Source of the DNA: Undaria pinnatifida
Taxonomy: Eukaryota; Sar; Phaeophyceae; Laminariales; Alariaceae
NCBI GenBank assembly: GCA_012845835.1
Contig: JABAKD010000019.1
Location: 11,410,344-11,474,343 of the forward strand
Length of the DNA: 64,000 nt
Direction of reading: 5' to 3'
Shown here: positions 46,897-59,200 of the stretch, one piece after another
Layout: each line of letters begins with the position of its first letter
Position numbering within the stretch: position 1 is the stretch's first letter
Program-made: the position numbers and the translations under genes
Notes under the pieces: generated by a model
Told to the model about the DNA's origin: nothing
Seen by the model: only the letters and a program-made list of their open reading frames with translations
The model's database searches: none

Positions 46897-47058
46897 TCAT
46901 TGTGCCGGTTGAGTAGTGCCTATCGCCGGTATAGTGCCGGTGAAATCGCTACTGAAACCGACCATACTAGTACCAGTATATATACTATACCCAGTAATGC
47001 CCGTGTCCGGTACGCTGCCGACATTGTTGACTGCCGTACACCGGCACTATAGAGACCA
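46897..47058. mobile_element. MITE family M1, copy 5
   Basis: It starts CTCATTGTGCCGGTTGAGTA and ends ACACCGGCACTATAGAGACC, so the terminal inverted repeat is clear. It ends about 9 bp before the stop of the minus-strand gene at 47067, and may supply part of that gene's 3' UTR. Confidence 0.8.
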
Positions 47059-47066
47059 CCGTGGCA

Positions 47067-50000
47067 CTACTTCTTCACCCCAGCGGCAGCAAGGTCAAGC
47101 TGAAGCCTCAGTTTCGCGATCTCAAATTCCTGCCGCGTCGCCTCCGCCTTCCTCTCCTCCCTACGCTCCTCCCGCTCCGCATCCCACTGAGCCTTCCGGC
47201 GAGCCTCCTCTGCGTCCCGCTCTTCTTTCCTCTCGGCCCTCTCAGCCGCACGCGCGAGCTTCTGACGTGCCCCCTCTTCCGCGCGATCGACCCTCTCAGC
47301 CTCCTGGGCGGACCTAAGACGCAATCGCTCCGCGTCTCGCTCATCCTTCCGGTCAGCCCTATCGGCGTCTCGTTCCTGCTTGCGGTCAGCCCTATCAGCA
47401 TCGCGTTGCTGCTTGCGTCGCTGTGCATCGCGCTCGTGGCGACGTTCCTCGTCCGCCCGCTGCTCGGCTCGGGCTTTCGCCTCGTTTTGAAGTTTTTCCC
47501 TGCACAAGGAGGTTTCTGCGTCCCTGAGCTGGCGGTCCCTTTCTCTTCGCTCGCGCGCGTCCAGTAGCCGCTCATTCAGGAGTTCCGTGATTACCCTACG
47601 GCGTTACGAAGCATGGCGGTTACACGGTGTGTACAGCAGTATACAGGTGAGCGTCAAGCAACCACTCATTCACGAGTTAAGCTAATACCCTGCCGCAAAA
47701 TACGTCGTAGATTGACACGGCGGTTACACGGCGAGCAAGCATGATATAATTAGTCACACGAGAGCGCTACATACAAGCAATATGAGCGGTTCGAAAAAAG
47801 AAAAGGTAGAAAATGAAGGTACCTGGTTGAAATTAAAAAAAAAATGTCAGGTGCTTACACTACGAGTCATCATATCATATTTGTAGCTCTAGTTTACAAA
47901 GTTACATATATAGACTACATACTAGGGATTCGAAAACAACCACGAAGTGCATAAACAGTTTCACAGACTGCAAACGCCTCCAACCATCGATCTACCCGAA
48001 AAAATGCTCTGCTGCAGTTCACGCTGTGTATATCTGCAGTGCGCGTACAGGGTGGGCAACCTTTGCGCAACACTCCTACTGTAAATTGTACCGTATAATT
48101 ACTCACTTGTACAACGAGTGCTCACTGTTCTTGCTGTCGAGGTTTCCACGTTCCCCATTGCCCCGATTTTGATGCCCCTCCCCTCCCATTTTGCCACCCA
48201 CACCCGCTTCATCCGGGTCGTGTTCGGCCACGCTGTCGCCTCTGCCGAGGCTCCCATTGTCGGGGGCAGCGACGTCATCGGAGCCTTCTACCAAAAGTTT
48301 CGCCAACGCAAGGTTAACACGGTCGACAACGTCACTGGGAAGCGTCTCCCCCTGCCACCCGTCCAGGTACAAGGAAAAAAACGCTAGACCGGCGACATCC
48401 TCCAACCGTTTCGCACTGACCCCATAGTGGTCGCACAGGGCGTCCAGCCGCTCACGCCCCATCCCCGAATAAATGTTCTTGTTCCAAGTCTGCTCGGAAA
48501 CGGAAAACCCCGACCCTAAGTACCCGTTGTGGGTGGTCCCGCAGAGTTCGTGTGCCATGAAATAGAAAATGTTGACGGCCCTATCGCTTGGGATCGCTCC
48601 TCCCTCCCACCCGTCCGTCGCGAACATTCGCATCTCCTCCTTCGTCGCTCCAGCGTTACGCTGGACAACGTCGAGGCAAAGTACCCCAGTGCCCGCGAAG
48701 AGGTCCCCCAGCGGCACAACCGCCCTCGCTGTGACTCCTGGCGGGCTGACGGCTGCACTCTGGTAATAGCCACCGCTGCTGCCACCTCCTCCGCCTGCGC
48801 CACCACTCGAAAAAGGCTCGTCGCAGCCAAGCCTACCGTCACCGATGCCACCTCCGTCACCACCGCTACTACCATCACCAACACCAACACCAACACCAAC
48901 ACCAACACCAACACCAACACCACCGACATCACCAACGCCAGCACCACAATCACTACCAATACCACCGCCACCACCAACAACACCACCGCTACCACCGCTA
49001 CCACCGCTACCGCCGCTACCGCCTCTACCGTCGCGGGGAGGACGGGTGCGGGCCACCTCGTCGAGTGGAGTTTTCCCTCTTCCCGGGAGGGCACCGCCAC
49101 CGACATCGTCAGCGGCCGCATCACCGGCCACTACATCAGCGGCTGCGGGGGGGAGTCGGCCGAATTTACCGATCCTCTCTTCCCCCTGCAGTTTTTTCCT
49201 GGACAACGATGCGCGCTGCTCGCAAGCGATAGCGTCCACGCACCCGCCGACGAGTTTATCCTGCGCACCAAACAGCACACACCGAGCACCAAACAGCGGA
49301 CATCAATTTTAAATCGACACACGACGCGTATAAAAATACGTGGAAGTGTGCTTTATCTTTCCCCATCCGCCGGAGGAGAAAAAAAAAAAAAAAAGTATTT
49401 CGGTCCGGCTAACCCTAACCGACGCCAACTAACCGTCCCTTCGTATTATTGACCCTAACCCCATGACTTCAGCCGGACATCAGGCATCGAGCAAAGCATA
49501 TTTTCTCGTCCGGGTTATAGAGAAGAGGCGACCAAAATAAAAATGGACGCAAATCAACACCTATGCACTACTTTGTGACGCATACAAAAAACACGAGCGT
49601 GATTTTACCAAGCGCCTCGAAGTAATGGGCAGCAGTACTAGACCAACGCTGCGGCAGGGGGGGATGTTAATACGCCCCCTTTTTTCACTACCTGGTGTTC
49701 ACTATTATATCAGGTCACACTATCATACTATCATGCTATCATATCTCGCACGAGTGACTCTGTACCTCACTGACCAAAACACATTAGGTGGTTAGTTTGG
49801 CACAAAAAGTAGCTAACCATGCCATCAAGGATTCATATCGAAAAATAAATAACAGTGCTCACGAAAGCCTATAATCTTGAGGAACAGGGGGGTCACTCGC
49901 GAGGGTGACCCCCAGCCACTGCAAAAAAAAGAAAAAAAGAAAACAACATAACCACCTTTTGTCACTATAAACTGTGGGAGTACCACGTTGCGTGGATGGC

Positions 50001-53000
50001 GTGTAGCTCCTTACTTTGGCAGTCTGGATAGGGCTGATTTCTATGCCCCATGATAAGATTAAGGGGCTGTTGCAGTCGCAGGCCACCCTTTTGCATGTTT
50101 CTCTACTATTAATAGGCAGGTTCCACGTTGGTCACTCACTTGTACTAGATAGGCTCTTGTATTAGTTCCACACATGCCACGGACGAACTGAATAGCGTTC
50201 AATTCCGCGAGGAAAAACACCATCCCCTTTTTCCTATACGCACATGCCTTCAAAGGCATGTGAAACCCTTTTCTATCCGGCCGTATCCCATATCTTACGC
50301 CTTGTTAGGCTCCTAGGGGAATACCATAACACCATGCCGTAATCGAGAATTGTAACTTCGTTCATTTCCCTCTCAAGTCCTACAGGTGCAATCACAAAAT
50401 CACAATACGAATAACATTTGGATTTTAATATATACCTGGTACATGGTGGGTGTTTGGGGGCTCGTAACCTGTAATCGTACTTCAAACAATACACTCTTCG
50501 TCGGGTAAATGAAGGCGCGCACCGTAGCAAGGAGAGGGGAAAACAGCCTGTTCATTAGTGACCCCGGATCTGAGTTACCTCTAGGGGGGGGTGGAGAAAG
50601 ACAAGCGCGGACATAATAGAATAGATGAGCAAAACAAAAAATAAAAAAAGGGCGAAGGCACCTTACCACGTACTCGACGCTGTCGCTGAGGGTCACTGTC
50701 TGTGTACAACACGAATGTAATACGAGCTTCCCCCTCGGGATGTGGTTGGTGTGAAATCCGGGGTGTGTGGCAAGTTGAACAGGGAGGGGGGAAGCTCTTC
50801 AAATTCAAAGAAAAATAGTAAGCCACCGCGCAAGTAACCGGGCGAGTAACACCGACCGGCCTAAACGAGCTTATAGCTCAACCTGTACCTGGTACATATC
50901 TGTTTATTTTTCGTTCATCTCACTTTTTATTTCCAGCTTCTGGATAGGCCGTGGTCATCGGTGTCGCCTCTTCTCCCCCCCGGTACGTGGACTCAGTTTT
51001 ACGCGCAGGGGGTTCAGCACTCCCAACGGCCGTCGATTTTCATCGAATTTCGCAAACTCACGATCTCGCGCTTTCCGCGAGACATTTTTTTGCACAAGAA
51101 AAGCCCTACGAGTACGAGTATGTATGCACTCGGGGGGGCTCGAACCAGCGAAATCTACCTTAGTAGTTATGAGGTCAACCCTCGAAACCATCCGAGACGC
51201 CGAATATTATAAGCCATCCCTAACCATAATCCTAACCCGACCCCAATAAACCAATGGTTGGTTAGGGCCAGCTCTCTTCGTCTCCTACACAGCATGCGTC
51301 AACCATAGTGCCGAACAACAGGCGAGTGGTGTCAATGAGGTGTACAAGGTACTGTTTAGGGTTCGGGCATTAGAGTGTGGATGGGCGGGAGTTCCCCTCA
51401 CCAGCAAGGCCTCGTTCCCTTCGAGCGGCGGAACAGGTTCGCCGGCCCGCTCCGAGGTTTCGGCGTCCGCGTTGTACTGGCGCTTGTTGGCCAGCAGGGC
51501 GTTGAAGTGTGACTTCAGCTGACTCAACCTCTTCCCCTCGAACATGAATCTCCACGGCTCGGTCTCAATCTCCCTCATCAGCGCATCCCAGCGGCTCGGT
51601 ACCGACTCTACCCTGGCGTATACGCTCCACACCTCGAACCTCGCCGCTGCATATAAGGTGATGATCATGGATGGCATCAGACCAGAACCAGATGGTATCC
51701 ATTGCAAGTGACATTAGGGTAGAAACGTGGAAACAGACAAGGAAGGAGAGAAATCACAGCAGCAGGAGCAGCAGAAAATATTAACCAAACAGTTTGAAGT
51801 GCAGCCTTGTCTCTAAAGGGGCCGTCAACAAGAAGCTTAACACAAGGTATTAAACACTGATACCATTCTGCCCGGTAATGTAACGGATAGAGCTGTGATT
51901 CGGCAAGATTTCACGACCAACAACTAATCGGTACGTGCCGTTAGCCGACTAACTGACTTTAGCCGGCAATTCGGCTCGCGCAGCCAACTGATGGCCAGAC
52001 GACTTGCCGATTCAAGTCAGACGAGCGAAACGAGCTCCCCCCGGCCGGGAAAGAGGGGGGCTCCAAAAGGAGAAAACGCATCCTACATTAAAAAAACCTT
52101 CCTATGTTATACAAGTGTAGAAACCAAATAAGTCGGACAGTCGGCACTTTCGAGAAACCACTAATAGATCGAATAACAGCCAGTCAGTGACTTAAGTCAT
52201 GACGACTCCCAGCTCTTGCAAGGACAGTATAGCATTCATATAAACACCCAGAACGTGCTTTTATTTCTGGACGTAGTGTTGCAATACAGTACTCCGAGCA
52301 AGGTTGAAACCGTATTCTGACACTAGCGATAACTTTGGATGGACGCAACCATTCCTTGGTACCGGTAAGCCATCAGGTACTGCTGTACCCTCTGAGTATG
52401 ACTTGGTATTCAAGTTCCGTTGGCGTCCTAAAAAGGAGCCTCGGTTTCTTACTGTGGGTTGGTTCTTGCTCGTACGAGGTAGAGCTTGTTAATAGCATCA
52501 TCACACCATCACACTCGTATATACTCTGTTAATTAACTGCTACTCTATTACGCTGCTCTTATTTGTCGTGGTGCTGCGCTATCACACCAAAAGTAGATAA
52601 GTAGACGGTTCATAAGGCATCGCATTTGGACTGTTCGTATCGCGTTTTCTGGGTCGCAAAAGGAGTCACTGGAGATACAGCAATTGTCCCTCTATAGAGC
52701 CGGTTGAGAAGTGCCGGTTGCCTGCTTTAGTGCCTGTGAAATGGCTCGGTACACATGGAAACAACAGGTGTGCGAGTGTGCGGAGTAGTGTGGTTGCCGC
52801 CATAGTAGGTCGCTGTTTCCGGCCAGCACATACCGTCACTATAGTGGGACCACACCTGTGCATGGTAAGAGCAACTACCAATAATGATCACATTACTTCA
52901 CTGCTGTACTGTATTTTCTAGAGCTGTGAGTCGACACGCCATCAACTATCATTAGTTATAAATTAGTCGGGAAAAAAGTAAGTCGTCTCACGAAGGTGAC

Positions 53001-54542
53001 GAGTATCCGGCTTACTCGGTTTCCATACTTGTAGGAAAGGTTGTTCATTTTTTCCTCTTTGGGTGTCCCCACCCGGCTACGAGTGTAGTCATTCGACTAA
53101 GACCATGCACAAACTGAGCCCCCCCCCCCCATAATGTACATACCAGGTACAGTGTATTGGGGTTGGCGTTGGTTGGCAACGACGCTGTAAACATGCCAGT
53201 CACTGCGTGCGCTAGACGATCAGGGTACCGTTTTTTGTTTCTCAATTTTGTTTTCGGCGGTCACCATCATCATGTTGTTATCGAGTTAGATCATGTTGTG
53301 CGGGGTGGAGAACCCTAACTCCGCACAAGGGGGATGATCGTATCACGTAGTGTGAATGTGGTAAGGCACCCACGAGGCAGTTACGTAGCAAAATAGCACC
53401 CACGAGGCAGTTGCATAGCAAAATACTCATTGCTGTCTCTGGAGTGATCACACCAAAAAACCAAGGATAACTCATTGGTGCTGTTATCCATAAGCAATAA
53501 AGTAGGCACAAGGTGACGAAGTCCGTCTTACGAGCGGTTCTTGGAAGGATGCAGTTCGCCCTCCATGCAACTCCCCGAACACCACACGCCGCTTCACGCT
53601 TGGTGCAAGCGATGTCTGCCTGGTTGGTGAAAACCCGAGGCGCTCCGTCCCGGCATAGAAGGCATGCGAGGGTCTATGGTCACCCGACTACGGCCATGCA
53701 CAAACTACAGTACCCCCCCCCTCCCCCGGGCTGGGGCTAATTTGGCCTGCTTGGCGAGTGGGCTGGCCATCAGCAGGCTTCGCTATTAATAGCCGACATA
53801 CCGACTACATCAGTTATCATTAGTCGGGTAACGGCACCTACCGAATAGTTATTCGTCGTGAAATCTTGCCTACTCACAGCTCTAGCATCTTCATGTCACA
53901 ACGCTCCTACCACTTGTCGAACGATCAACCAGCCCTACGTTGCCGCTCACCTAACTCCGCCAGCGCCAGCTTCGTCCCCATCGGCCACTCCTTCGAAATT
54001 CGCTTCAACTTCTTCCTCCTGCGCAAGTACGCGGCTTCCGGTTTCTGGACATCAGCCTCTTCCACCCCTCCCTCTTCTACCCCTAACCCCCCAGAGTCCC
54101 CGATCTCTTGGGCGTCTACGGAGAACTTACGGCGCCGCTTTGGCCCAATCTCTTCCTCCTCCTCCTCCCTCTCCTTCCCCATCTGCCCCCCCACACCTTC
54201 CTCCTCCCCCTCTTTATCCTCCCCCTCTCCCCCTCCAACAACCTGCGCTGGGGGGGGCTCTTGTCGCCCATCTCCACCTAGAGAGGCGCTGAACGAAGGC
54301 AGACCCGCTCGCGAGCCTCGTCCTCGCCCGCCGGTGGCATGATAGGTAAGCTCGGACGTCGTCGCGCAAGCTTCCCGAGCCCTTCGGGTCGGGGTGGGCG
54401 CCCTCGTACGAGAGCGCTGGGCCATCGATGGACCCAATCCGCGCTGTGTGCGTGTGCGTGTATGTGCTTGAGTCGGGCCTTTAGTAGGCCTACAGGCAGT
54501 AAAACTGGTACCCGTAGGTCGGAATGGAGCTTTGGGGAGCAT
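47067..54542 (-). CDS. Probable Myb/SANT-like protein with C-terminal coiled coil
   Basis: Four exons on minus fit by phase: A (up to 54542)-53951, B 51646-51402, C about 49185-48107, D 47595-47067. Donors are GTGAGC, GTGAGG and GTGAGT. A ends RRRKKLKRISKEWPMGTKLA and follows an acidic stretch. B holds a helical domain (WSVYARVESVPSRWDALM, FEGKRLSQLKSHFNALL, ERAGEPVPPLEGNEALL) that resembles trihelix/SANT-like DNA-binding modules. C is Gly/Val-rich, with two related segments (DGWEGGAIPSDRAVNIFYF and DGWQGETLPSDVVDRVNLAL). D is a strongly charged coiled coil (repeats of ERDADRADRK) ending KLRLQLDLAAAGVKK. The start is not fixed and exon A may begin at an acceptor near 54250-54340. The B-to-C acceptor is a weak choice. 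SANT assignment is by pattern only; a transposon origin is possible. Confidence 0.6.
48858..48930 (-). repeat. Coding hexanucleotide microsatellite in exon C
   Basis: ACCAAC repeated about ten times gives a Gly-Val run on minus. Next to it, GCCACC and CACCGC trinucleotide-type repeats encode Gly-Gly-Ser. Length variation between individuals would be expected. This part of the protein is probably disordered. Confidence 0.85.
49309..49403 (-). repeat. Dispersed repeat R2, inverted copy
   Basis: AAATCGACACACGACGCGTA, ATACGTGGAAGTGTG and CATCCGCCGGAGGA precede an A-run, exactly the reverse order of the copies at 10.0 kb and 57.6 kb. It lies in the intron between exons B and C of the SANT-like gene. 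Confidence 0.75.
49421..50936. other. Intron sequence without recognised genes
   Basis: This is the remainder of the B-C intron. AAGCCACCGCGCAAGTAACC near 50821 matches TAGCCACCGCGCCAAGCGAC near 61780, and CTCGGGATGTGGTTGGTGTG near 50735 resembles text at 13695. Both are weak dispersed repeats. Confidence 0.45.
50937..51215 (-). mobile_element. tRNA-derived SINE, copy 1
   Basis: On minus it begins with a tRNA-like head. The A box region GGCGTCTCGGATGG is at 51201-51188 and the B box GGTTCGAGCC at 51146-51137, followed by GAGTGCATAC. The body then matches the 58.5-kb copy: CTCGCGCTTTCCGC, TCGATTTTCATCGA (each read on +) and GCCGTGGTCA near its end at 50950. This is a pol III-type promoter followed by an unrelated body, the classical SINE layout. 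Confidence 0.75.
52688..52852. mobile_element. MITE family M1, intronic copy
   Basis: CTCTATAGAGCCGGTTGAGA is at one end and CATACCGTCACTATAGTGGG at the other, with TAGTGCCTGTGAAATGGCTC inside. It lies in the A-B intron of the SANT-like gene. Confidence 0.7.
53085..53708 (+). repeat. Dispersed element R6, full copy
   Basis: It is inverted relative to 37293-37830. The word CCATGCACAAACT occurs at both 53103 and 53694, each preceded by a related GTCA(C/T)(C/T)CGACTA. A 33-bp internal duplication (GCACCCACGAGGCAGTT) is seen at 53368 and 53398. It lies in the A-B intron. Open frames are not conserved between copies. Confidence 0.85.
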
Positions 54543-56273
54543 TGAGGCTCACGGGCAAGGGGCCATCAACGATGACGGTATGATGAGGCGCAATTGTGAC
54601 CATAAATCATTTTGACGGTTAGTGAGACCAGTACCGGCTCTTCTTCTACCAAGTTGGTCTTGGCCGTGAACTTTTTTAATCGTAGTGGTTGTTTTTCGCC
54701 GTGAACTTCGTTTTTTTGTGTAGGACACTCGATGTGTGCGAGAACGCCGAGGATTGGGATCGTAGGATATCTCGACGCCCGACGAGAGAGACTGCCAAAT
54801 GACAGCAACAGCAGCAGCAAGCACGTTTTACGGGTATCTGGGGAGCTTGACAAGCCGAGTTTCACTAGCCATACAGCAGCATGCTGTGGTGCTGTAGTCA
54901 GGTATGGCATCTGTCTGCTATATACGTTGCCATCTTGAGGGGGGCACTAGGATTAACAGTCAAGTCCGGCGCTGTGCTCTGCTCTGTACCCCACCTGGTT
55001 CTACTATCTGTGCTGCAATGAGAGGAATCTACGGAGAGCGCGATATACATATGGTGTGGGCCAGGACAGCCGGAACAGAGCGGAAACGTTGAGAGTGATC
55101 GCGGGCAACAAATGCACCCGAGTAAAAGGGAGAGGGGTATTTTGCCCGACCGCGAAACAGGTTGTGCAAAGGTTGATTTCTTCAGGCGCTCACCTCGTCA
55201 GCACGCGCCCTCTACCTCCTTCTCTGCAGTTCACAGTTCACATTTCTTTCGAAAAATCATGTCAAAATGGAGTTTATGCATTGCTATGGCGTTTTTATGC
55301 TCAGGGGTTACGGACATCAGAGTTTGGTTCTAATCGTGGTTTTTGGGGGCTTTCGACGAGCACCACCTCCCTCTCGTACCTGTTGCAACGCTCTAAGGAT
55401 AGACTTGCGGACCTACGGAGGCAATTTTCACAGGTGAGAGTTAATTGAGGTGCTCAACAGCGCGTTTTGGACTTGCTGCGCGGCCGAAATCGACGTCGAT
55501 GTCACGGTCCCGACTCGTGTCACGAAAAGGACCTCACGAAACGCGTTTCCACTGCATCGTATGACAGCATTAGCACAGGTTTAACCCTCACGCACAGCAG
55601 CGTGCCGTTCTCGCGACTCTCAAGGGACATGCGAGAGGTCCGACTTAAGGACGCGTGTCTGGCTTGCGTGTGGGCTGCGCCATCAAATATTCTCCGGTGA
55701 TGTCTTGCAACAGCTAATCTACGACGATGCACAGCTCCGAAATGCACGCATCACAGGCGGGTCTCTATCGAGAGTGTGCAACACGTTCCCACCAACGCAA
55801 CGAAGAAAACAGCAGTTTTTGTTTTTGTTGTTGCCTGCGTTGCTCGCAAACAGCACTGCCCGTCAAATGCAGAGTTGCAGCTTATAGCCATTGCTTCTCT
55901 ACACCTGCGTTTGCTTGCCTGGACAGCAAGCAATGATGAACAAGAACATAGAGCAGTGATTGCCGGTCGCCGCTGGTTGCTTCTTTTCCTGCTGTGCTCA
56001 AGTATGTAGTCTATGTCTCTACGTGTGCCTGTAGATTCGTCTATACCGACACCTGGTACGTTTGTTTCGCTGTGTTTTTTTTGCTTTTATCACAGAACCC
56101 CCCGTTCAGCTCTTTTATCGCGAAACAACGTACCACTTTTCTAACGCTCTTCACCGCGTCCTTTCGCGTCCCTTCCGTGCTCATCTCACGTGGAAGGCTT
56201 CCATCCGACGTAGTGGGCTAACGTGGAGGGAGGGAGGGAGCGAGAGAGCGAGCGAGGGAGCTAGCCGTAAGCG
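54543..56273. other. Region between the SANT-like and V-ATPase genes
   Basis: The two genes diverge, so promoters for both should lie here. A + frame at 55056-55448 ends QRSKDRLADLRRQFSQ next to a GTGAGAG donor-like sequence and could be an exon, but no partner was found. A GAGGGAGGGAGCGAGAGAG tract lies just before the V-ATPase start. Confidence 0.4.
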
Positions 56274-59200
56274 ATGTCGGAGATAAGCCAAGACGGCTGC
56301 CCCGTATGGGCCCCCTTCGTGGGCTTTACTGGGGTCATGTTCGCGCTCGTATTCGCAAGTGAGTTGAGAAAACGTAATATAGCAGGCCGCTGCACACTGT
56401 ACTTCAGATATTATGCGTAAAACTGCGACCCCGAGCTTGAGCACCTCAGGACCGCCCAAAAGGTATTCTCGCGCCAAAGGCAGCTCGTCGGATTGCCCAC
56501 CCACCTCCGGATTTTTCTCGAGCTTTGCATGCCTCCCGCTTCATAGTGACGAGGCGGAGAGGGATGCACCGCTTGCACGCGTGCGTGCCCGCTTGGTGGA
56601 CGTTGCGCCGTTGTCACTGCCGTTATTTTTTTCAAGGGGAAAAAAGTATTCGGTACGTAAGGATTTTTCCATACAAACAGTCAGTAAGAACTGAGGAAAA
56701 ACATACCAGGTAGTCTATACTTTGAAGTATACCGGGTATGGTCCCTGTGGAAAAGGCATTTTTTCTATGAAGTTTTTGGTGTTAGCTTTTTTGTTGTTCG
56801 TTGTGTTTAGGGTGAAACGTGCAAGGGAACGTGGGAGGGCTTGCTGCGGATTGGTTACTTTGGGCGGTGTCATGGTGGCTCATGAGGGTCTTGGCTGCGT
56901 TCGCTAGTCGTTTGCTACGGTATCACCGGAAGGCTTTTACTGCAAAGTTTTGGCACCGTCGGTGGCATGCCCTGCTGCTGGCGCGTCTGCGGCTGCTGCT
57001 GCTGCTGCCGTCGGTGTTGATACTGTGTATGACCGCTTCTGGGACTACAACGATGACGAACTTCAGGCCCCTTCGATACGTCCAAGTCAAATCGCGAAAA
57101 TCGTCGAGCGCGAAGTTCGTTTCTTTGTGCACCCTGGTGTGTCGTGTCTATGTACTGCTGGTTATTATTTCTAGCGCTATCAATACGTAGCTTGTTCCGC
57201 TTTTCCTCTCCTCGCAAGTTGTCTGGTGTGCTGGCTTGTTTATATTCCACTCTCGTATTCACTGCTGTGTTTGGCATTGCATGTCCGGACACAAATTCTC
57301 CTTACCGTTACATGTTTGTGACTGCGGAGCTCGTCTCTCTCCCTCGTACTCGGAGTATGAGACATCCTCACAGACACTGGGTGTGATGGATGTAGATGGC
57401 TCAAAAATGGCTATTTTATGTGGAGAACACACGGATAACATACCGCCCTGTACATACCACGCATACCTCTGTTTGGTACTCGCCAGGCGTCCAACCCCAG
57501 TTCTCTTACTGTTCGTGTTTCTTTGGACTCGAGCCCGGAGCTGCCTCGCACGTACTCTAGACTTTTATATGCTACCTGGTATTCATTGGACTGCTTGTAG
57601 GTTTTAGACTGGATATTAGAGTTTTTGGGTAGTCTGGGGACTTTTTTTTTTTTTTTATCCTCCGGCGGATGAGGGAAAAAAAAGCTCAACCCCTTTAGAG
57701 CCCCCGAACCCCTCCCTATACTAAATCCAAGTAATTTTGCCCCCCAAAACGGGTTTCCAACTGCAAAGGGGTTGAGCTCACCACACTTCCACGTATTTTC
57801 CTACGCATCGTGGGTCGATTTAACTCCGGACCGTTTATATCAGGGATCAGGGATGTACGTTACCTCAATTTTTGCAGCAAGTGTGACGGGTATGATATTA
57901 TAAAAATGAAAATACACTCCAGCTGTGAGATCGAAGATTTCGTCGAAACTCATCTTTGCAAGCTGTGTGTGATACTCCGATCGCGCGCATTACGAGTTGT
58001 GTGTCCTCATTAAGGATATAGGTCGGCGACTCCCCTTACAACTACAGTGTAGCTATCAGGGTCAACAGTATGATTTTAGTCAGTCTGTGCGCGGAAACTA
58101 TAAAACCCGTTTCTGAGGGGGACAAAATCTGACAGCTGTGAAGGGAAAGGGGGCCTGGTTTTGATCAAAAGCGATATGTACTACGATATATCGCTTCGAT
58201 ATATCGCACACCCGTAATAGCTGAAAGAGTGAAATCAACCGAGAGATACGCGCAACGTTTTACAACACGATCTCTAGCCACGCCCTCGGATATCAATAGC
58301 TGCATAGGGCGTCATCTTCATGCTACTGTTCCTGTTTGCTCTGTTTAGGGACCTCGAATTTGATAAGTTAAGGTAAAGGGAAATCCCCTCTGCAGCTATA
58401 TGCCCTATGTAGCTATCTGAGAGCATGATTGCATCATTGGCGGTAGGGGTTGGGGTGGAATAAGTACGAACCGGTCGCCCCGGTGGCGTATCAGGTTATC
58501 CTCGAGCCTGGTATAGGTCAGTTTCTTGAGTTCGAGCCCCGCCGAGTGCATACTCGTATAAATTCGTTGGGACTTGTTCTTGTGCACAAATTGACTTGCG
58601 GAAAGCGCGAGAGCGTGAGTTAGCAACACTCGATGAAAAATCGACGAGTAGTGGGATTGCTGAACCTTACGCGCGATAACAATTGAAGGCAAGAACCGGG
58701 CGGGAAAAGGGACGACACCTGTGACCACGGCTTGTCTAGAAGCTGGGAAGTTGAAGTGTGAGGAAAGGCGGGGCTGAGGCGTTCAGCCATGGGTTACGAA
58801 AATAAAAGTGCAAATTGTTGGTTGCAAATAGGCGCTCTCCCCACTGACCGGGACTACGGCCCTGTGTGTTTATCTCACATGATTCAGTACTGAGTTGTTT
58901 CGGTTGAGCGGGGGGGAGTTCCTCGGTTCAGCAGAAGTATCATATGTATGAAGTCGAACGGCTGCATTGTCTAGGAGGCAGAGGTTAGGGTTAGGGTCTC
59001 AGACGGGTTCATCTTTCACCAAGAAGGCGTGTTTGTTCCTGCTGACGGCTCAACACTCCTCAGAGTTATGCGTAGTGCTGTGAGTTGGCTGGACATGACG
59101 GCTAGTTATTCGTATTGGTTACTATCGTATTGGTTACTATAATATGATAGTTCGCGTTAATATTCGATGAGAAAGTAACCGTAACCCTGCTGTAAGTTGG

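Noticed and set aside
47061-47567. Leu/Pro-rich 168-codon plus-strand frame
   Set aside because: It is antisense to the coiled-coil exon D; the minus frame has the typical charged heptad-like pattern.
48529-49452. 307-codon plus-strand frame with Thr/Asn runs
   Set aside because: It is antisense to exon C and driven by the hexanucleotide repeat; the minus frame fits neighbouring exons by phase.
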